This document shows, piece by piece, positions 9,240 to 12,690 of a stretch of DNA of 12,690 bases; the stretch's first letter is position 1; every line of letters starts with the position of its first letter. The position numbers were made by a program, and so were the translations under genes. This DNA comes from CAZADH01 sp964483805 (GTDB lineage: Bacteria > Muiribacteriota > Ozemobacteria > Ozemobacterales > Ozemobacteraceae). A model generated the notes under the pieces. That model was given only the letters and a program-made list of their open reading frames with translations, did not search any database and had not been told where the DNA came from. The DNA lies in NCBI GenBank assembly GCA_964483805.1, contig CAZADH010000180.1:1-12690 (forward strand), given 5' to 3'.

Positions 9240-10123
9240 GGTGTGTTGAGCGCCCCTTTGCGGGTGATTTTCTGGACCATGGCCAGTTCCTGGGTGAACT
9301 GCTCTTTGTGCATGTTGGTGGCCGTTCCCTCGACCACGATCTTGATCGCTTCTTCGTTGTAGCGGCGCAGTCCCTGAATTGCCTGCACCGTGATCGACTT
9401 CACCCGGTAGTCCATGGTGAACGGGAAGAAATCGTCGGCATCGGCGAGCGACCACGCCGTTCGCGAGGTCACCTTGCTGCTGATCTTGGCATGGAGGCCG
9501 GGCTGCCACTTCGGATCGTTGGTGCAGTCGGCAAGGTAGTAATCGAGATACGCATAGCGCTTGTGGGTGCGACTGGGATCGTTGAAGCCACGGTGGGTGT
9601 AGATGAGGTTCAGGTCGGCCGGAAGCAGGCCACCGATGAACCGATAATCGGGATAGTACTTGCCGGCGAGGCGCATGAAGATGTTGGTCTTGCCCGGAAC
9701 CTCGACGTAGTAATACTTGAACTGGCCCGCCGAATCACGCTCTTGCGAGGGGAGAACGCGGGTGAAGATCTTGTTGCCCAGTTCGGGCCGCTTCTCGAAG
9801 GTGAACTCCTGCCCCTCGATCTTGGCGCCGTTTTCGAACTCGGTGAAATCGAACAACGGGTTCTTGCCCTCCGAGAACTCGACGCCGTCGTAGAGCTCCG
9901 TCGGGAAGAGTTTTGCCTTCAACAAGAAATGTTGCATGGCCGAGCGCGCGGCAAACGATGCCTGGGCCTTGATCAGGCTCAGTTTCGTCTGAGCTCGGCT
10001 GCTGCGCCCGGTTTTGAAGATGCCGAAGACCATGATCATCAGACAAAACGCAAACACCAGGGCGACGACTATGGCCATGCCGCGCGACGAACGCCGCGTA
10101 ACAGGTAATAATCCGTATTTCAT
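9236..10123 (-). CDS. Prepilin-like protein, PilX/GspK type
   Basis: A 295-residue protein starting MKYGLLPVTRRSSRG, with a candidate prepilin cleavage after Gly15 followed by MAIVVALVFAFCLMIMVFGI. Mature position 5 is Val, not Glu, as in GspK-like tip pseudopilins, and the RGMA-IVVAL style is typical of PilX/GspK. The following helix (KAQASFAARSAMQHFLLKA) fits the pilin stalk. The globular part is rich in aromatic residues, contains YYVEVPGKTNIFMRLAGKYY and has few cysteines. Start and stop overlap the neighbours by ATGA on both sides, so the three genes are translationally coupled. The Arg-rich frame upstream of 10123 is a shadow of the previous gene. The subfamily call rests on N-terminal style and operon position. 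Confidence 0.8.
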   Translation of the reverse strand: MKYGLLPVTRRSSRGMAIVVALVFAFCLMIMVFGIFKTGRSSRAQTKLSLIKAQASFAARSAMQHFLLKAKLFPTELYDGVEFSEGKNPLFDFTEFENGAKIEGQEFTFEKRPELGNKIFTRVLPSQERDSAGQFKYYYVEVPGKTNIFMRLAGKYYPDYRFIGGLLPADLNLIYTHRGFNDPSRTHKRYAYLDYYLADCTNDPKWQPGLHAKISSKVTSRTAWSLADADDFFPFTMDYRVKSITVQAIQGLRRYNEEAIKIVVEGTATNMHKEQFTQELAMVQKITRKGALNTP

Positions 10124-11034
10124 CGGTCGAGGTCTGCTTTCATGGTGATCAGGTGGATGCGCTGGGTCTTGGGGCCGACGGTGTCGGGCTTCTCGAACAG
10201 GGTCTTGTCGAGGTTCCATTGCACTTCGCAGGTCAGGCGCTTCATCGAGCAACACCGCAGCGTTGGATCGGCGACGGTATAGTTCACCGGATCGACGCAG
10301 CCGACCTGGAAGTAGCGGCGCGACTCCTTGGCGTAATCGCCTTCGTCGTAGATCTCGGTGGGAGCGACGGCGACCCCTTGTTGCCCGGCCTTGCCGCGCG
10401 GCGGCGTCGGCGTTTTGCCTTCGAACGGATACGCCGCCTTGGTGTAGTCTTCGGTGAAGTTGGGTTCTTCGAGTTTGCGCGGGTTCACGAGAAACGAGAA
10501 GGTCAGATCCTTGGCGGGCGGGAACGGGTTGTTCAGGCCGGCAGCCGGGGTTTCCTGGGGTTTGCGCGAGGTGCCGATGGCCGGCATGTCTTCGACGCGA
10601 ACCCGCACCTGGTAGCTGATCCCGCGCGGGTCGGTGACCACGCCCTGGCATTCCCAGCCGCCGGTCATCGCCTTGACGTCGTTGCCGAACATGTTCTTGG
10701 CGATGAGATGCAACACTGTATTGTCACTGTATTGCGCTTTGTATTGGGGCTTGTCTTTGATGTCGGACGAGCAGAGCACGCCGAACGGTGAACCCTGGCG
10801 GAGAAACTCGAACGGCACGTTGTCGAGCATGGTGTTGAGAACTTCGGTGGCTTTGCCGATGGCGAATGCCTCGGAGGCGTTGATGTCGGTCTCTTCGACA
10901 TCGCGGTTGAGCACGACGAAGATCGGCAGGATGGCGACGACGAGAATGGCAACGGCAAAGACGATCTCGAGAAAGGTGAGACCTCTGGGCCGGGCCCAAG
11001 CCGTCATCTTTTGTAAATACACCTCGACCTCCAT
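10120..11034 (-). CDS. Prepilin-like protein, PilV/GspI type
   Basis: A 304-residue protein with a prepilin leader ending in ARPRG (Gly18), followed by LTFLEIVFAVAILVVAILPI. Glu is at mature position 5; position 1 is Leu instead of Phe or Met. The following stretch (EAFAIGKATEVLNTMLDNVP) fits the PilV/GspI-type helix. It is unusually long for this type, because the globular part carries a Pro/Gly-rich insertion around KTPTPPRGKAGQQG and several cysteines (a Cys-Cys pair in LRCCSMKR) that could form disulfides. The start is ambiguous: ATG at 11034 is used, but ATG at 11007 would leave a shorter 9-residue leader; neither has a strong ribosome binding site. It begins 19 nt after the phoH stop and overlaps the next prepilin gene. 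Confidence 0.8.
   Translation of the reverse strand: MEVEVYLQKMTAWARPRGLTFLEIVFAVAILVVAILPIFVVLNRDVEETDINASEAFAIGKATEVLNTMLDNVPFEFLRQGSPFGVLCSSDIKDKPQYKAQYSDNTVLHLIAKNMFGNDVKAMTGGWECQGVVTDPRGISYQVRVRVEDMPAIGTSRKPQETPAAGLNNPFPPAKDLTFSFLVNPRKLEEPNFTEDYTKAAYPFEGKTPTPPRGKAGQQGVAVAPTEIYDEGDYAKESRRYFQVGCVDPVNYTVADPTLRCCSMKRLTCEVQWNLDKTLFEKPDTVGPKTQRIHLITMKADLDR
11012..11021. repeat. TGTAAATACA motif, copy at the start of the first prepilin gene
   Basis: Third exact copy of the TGTA-AA-TACA inverted repeat, here followed by CC and lying between the two candidate start codons of the prepilin gene. It is read in a different codon frame from the radA and uvrA copies. Confidence 0.4.
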
Positions 11035-11053
11035 TGCGCCTGTCTTGCGCCGA

Positions 11054-12361
11054 CTAGAGCAACTCGGAAGCGAGCGCCGAGAGATTCGAACGCTCGGACT
11101 TGCGCATGATGATGTTGCCGAACAGGGCACTGCCACGCAGTTTCTGCACCACGTAGTTGAGGCCGTTGCTCGAGCTGTCGAGGTAGGGATTGTCGATCTG
11201 ATACGGGTCGCCGGTCAACACGACCTTCGTGCCTTCGCCGGCGCGTGAAATGATGGTCTTCACTTCGTGCGGCGTGAGGTTCTGCGCCTCATCGACGATG
11301 AGATACTGCTTGGGGATGCTGCGACCGCGGATGTAGGTCAACGCCTCGATCTCGACCTTCTTGGTCTCGATCAGGAAGCGGATCTTTTTGTCGACATCGT
11401 CGCTGTTGTTGTAGAGGCGGTCCATGACGAACTCGAGGTTGTCGAAGATCGGCTGCATCCAGTGGGCGAGCTTCTCGTCTTTGCTGCCGGGCATGAAACC
11501 GATGTCTTTGCCCAGCGGCATGATCGGCCGCGACACGAGCATCTTGCGATAGACGTGCTCGTCGAGCGTCTTCTGCAGACCGCAGGCGAGCGCCAGCAGG
11601 GTCTTGCCCGTCCCGGCCGAACCGACCAGCGTGACCAGATGCACGTCGTTGCACAGCAACAGCTCGATGGCGAACTTCTGCTGCAGGTTGGCCGGTTGCA
11701 CGCCCCAGGGCCGTGCATCGGTGTGGTAAAGGGGCAGGATCTTCTTGCGCGTGGTGCAGTATTTGCCCAGCGCGGTCTTGTTTTCGTTCTCGGTGGCTTT
11801 GATGAGGACGAACTCGTTGTGGACCAGGCCGATGTTCGGGTCTTCGAGTTCGCGGTTGGCGATGAACCGCTCGATGTCTTTGGCGGGAATGACGATCTCG
11901 CGCCACCCCGTGTACAACTCGTCGATGGCGACCTTGTTGGTTTCGAAATCTTCGGACTGGATGCCGAGCGCATCGGCCTTGATGCGTGCGTTGAGATCTT
12001 TCGAGATGAAGAACACGTTCTTGCCCTGGTTCTTCAGTGTGAGTGCCGAAGCCAGGATGCGGTTGTCCATTTTGGTCTTGTCGAACCCATAGGGGATCTC
12101 GATCTTGGTGTCGATGAGAACCTGGATCAAACCGCCCGATTCGAGGCGGATGCCGTCGAACAAGGCGCCGCGGAGGCGGAGGTTGTCGAGCGCGCGTGAA
12201 ACACTGCGGGCCTCACGGCCGCGCTCATCGGAGAAGCTCTTGAACTTATCGAGTTCTTCGATGACGCCGAGGGGTATGACCACCTCGTTGTCGGCAAAAG
12301 AAAACAACGCCTGATGGCTGTGCAGAAGGACATTCGTGTCGAGGACGAAGGTCTTGATCAC
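11054..12361 (-). CDS. PIN domain-PhoH family ATPase (PhoH2/YlaK-like)
   Basis: A 435-residue two-domain protein. The N-terminal PIN ribonuclease domain (1-135) starts IKTFVLDTNVLLHS and shows the acidic residues expected of an active site: Asp8, Glu35, Asp99 and Asp122. The C-terminal PhoH ATPase domain (about 222-435) has Walker A GSAGTGKT (247-254), the conserved SRPIMPLGKDIGFMPG, Walker B YLIVDEAQN (353-361) and GDPYQIDNP. The family is linked to RNA binding, unwinding and cleavage, and mycobacterial PhoH2 works as an RNA helicase-nuclease. The GTG at 12361 is chosen because family members begin at this point and GAGGAG (12372-12377) lies 10 nt upstream; a TTG at 12382 would add seven residues. 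First gene of the long minus-strand run. Confidence 0.95.
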   Translation of the reverse strand: MIKTFVLDTNVLLHSHQALFSFADNEVVIPLGVIEELDKFKSFSDERGREARSVSRALDNLRLRGALFDGIRLESGGLIQVLIDTKIEIPYGFDKTKMDNRILASALTLKNQGKNVFFISKDLNARIKADALGIQSEDFETNKVAIDELYTGWREIVIPAKDIERFIANRELEDPNIGLVHNEFVLIKATENENKTALGKYCTTRKKILPLYHTDARPWGVQPANLQQKFAIELLLCNDVHLVTLVGSAGTGKTLLALACGLQKTLDEHVYRKMLVSRPIMPLGKDIGFMPGSKDEKLAHWMQPIFDNLEFVMDRLYNNSDDVDKKIRFLIETKKVEIEALTYIRGRSIPKQYLIVDEAQNLTPHEVKTIISRAGEGTKVVLTGDPYQIDNPYLDSSSNGLNYVVQKLRGSALFGNIIMRKSERSNLSALASELL

Positions 12362-12400
12362 CGGTGGGCATCTCCTCACCAATTAATTGTTAACCAAGAT

Positions 12401-12430
12401 TGAATAGCATAGGCGCAAAACGCAAGTCAA
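12401..12430 (-). promoter_or_regulatory. Possible promoter for the phoH-prepilin run
   Basis: On the minus strand TTGACT (12425-12430) is followed after 18 nt by TATTCA (12401-12406), a modest -10, about 40 nt before the phoH GTG. The intervening leader is AT-rich and contains the palindrome CAATTAATTG (12380-12389). The rest of the divergent spacer, 12431-12595, shows nothing I can support. Confidence 0.35.
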
Positions 12431-12609
12431 ACAGGCCCTTGGGGTACGGAACAGGTCGTTGGGAGAACGAGGCTAAGGTCCCGCACCGATTTCGCCGATA
12501 GGGAAGATGGACCGGACCAGCTTTCGCGCCGCCAGAAGTGTTGGCGGTGGCTTCACGGGGGACGGTCTTGTGGACAAAGGCTTGGTAACACGAGAAAAGG
12601 AACGAACCC

Positions 12610-12690
12610 ATGCGACGAACACGCACCCTGCCGCTCTTTGCCCTCACCCTGCTGTGCAGTCTGGTGGGATGGTCGGCCCAGGCCGCGGTC
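12610..12690 (+). CDS. N-terminus of an exported protein; 3' partial
   Basis: The last 81 bases encode 27 residues forming a classical Sec signal peptide: positively charged MRRTRT, hydrophobic core LPLFALTLLCSLVG, and a likely signal peptidase I site after SAQA. AAAGGA (12596-12601) lies 8 nt before the ATG. The frame is open to the end of the window. It is transcribed divergently from phoH. The mature protein is not visible, so no function can be given. A lipoprotein is unlikely, because the only Cys lies within the hydrophobic core and not in a lipobox. Confidence 0.75.
   Translation, partial: MRRTRTLPLFALTLLCSLVGWSAQAAV

Noticed and set aside
10714..10734. Adjacent direct repeats CACTGTATTG within the first prepilin gene
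   Set aside because: Explained by similar codons in a coding stretch (QYSDNTV region); only two copies, with no symmetry or context suggesting a function.
11267..12199. 310-codon + strand frame opposite the phoH-type gene
   Set aside because: Antisense shadow of a gene with clear PIN and PhoH motifs.
12390..12647. 85-codon minus-strand frame upstream of the phoH-type gene
   Set aside because: It overlaps the divergent exported-protein start and the promoter region, has no ribosome binding site that I can see, and shows no recognisable domain.

Overview
The window is GC-rich, densely packed chromosomal sequence from an uncultured-type bacterium with a Gram-negative-style gene set: housekeeping DNA repair, prepilin-like proteins, a universal stress protein and an exported protein. 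One run of 10 Ns at 4429-4438 and an implausible fusion at the extreme left edge suggest a scaffolded draft or metagenome assembly. I cannot place the phylum. The prepilin trio beside an anchored FecR-like protein faintly recalls Riflebacteria/Ozemobacteria-type genomes, but that is only a hunch.

Layout. 1-1316 (+): an open frame that starts as a proton-pump membrane-subunit fragment and switches at about nt 145-160 to a DnaB/RadA-like RecA-fold ATPase, overlapped by a 98-residue acylphosphatase. 1351-2438 (-): a two-gene unit, a tandem-domain universal stress protein followed by a 71-residue unknown protein. 2547-2745 (+): a tRNA-Leu(CAA) gene with a good promoter and an intrinsic terminator, followed by a four-copy 12-bp tandem repeat and a lower-GC stretch with no secure gene up to 3007. 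3008-12361 (-): a long same-strand run, in transcription order phoH-type PIN-ATPase, three prepilin-like genes (PilV/GspI-like, PilX/GspK-like, PilW/GspJ-like) joined by ATGA overlaps, a membrane-anchored FecR-like protein, uvrA and radA. The radA start is lost in the assembly gap. 12610-12690 (+): the first 27 codons of a divergent exported protein, too short to identify.

How the genes relate. uvrA and radA are adjacent and probably co-transcribed, giving nucleotide excision repair next to recombination-intermediate processing. The prepilin trio looks like the minor-pilin set that primes a type IV pilus or type II secretion pseudopilus; its major pilin, assembly ATPase and secretin are not here. 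phoH ends only 19 bp before the trio, so they may share a transcript.

I do not see a clear new defence or biosynthetic system. The most interesting unexplained signals are a recurring near-palindromic 10-mer, TGTAAATACA, present three times including once each inside radA and uvrA; a perfect 22-bp palindrome that supplies the stop codon of the FecR-like gene; and the repeat-bearing stretch after the tRNA.
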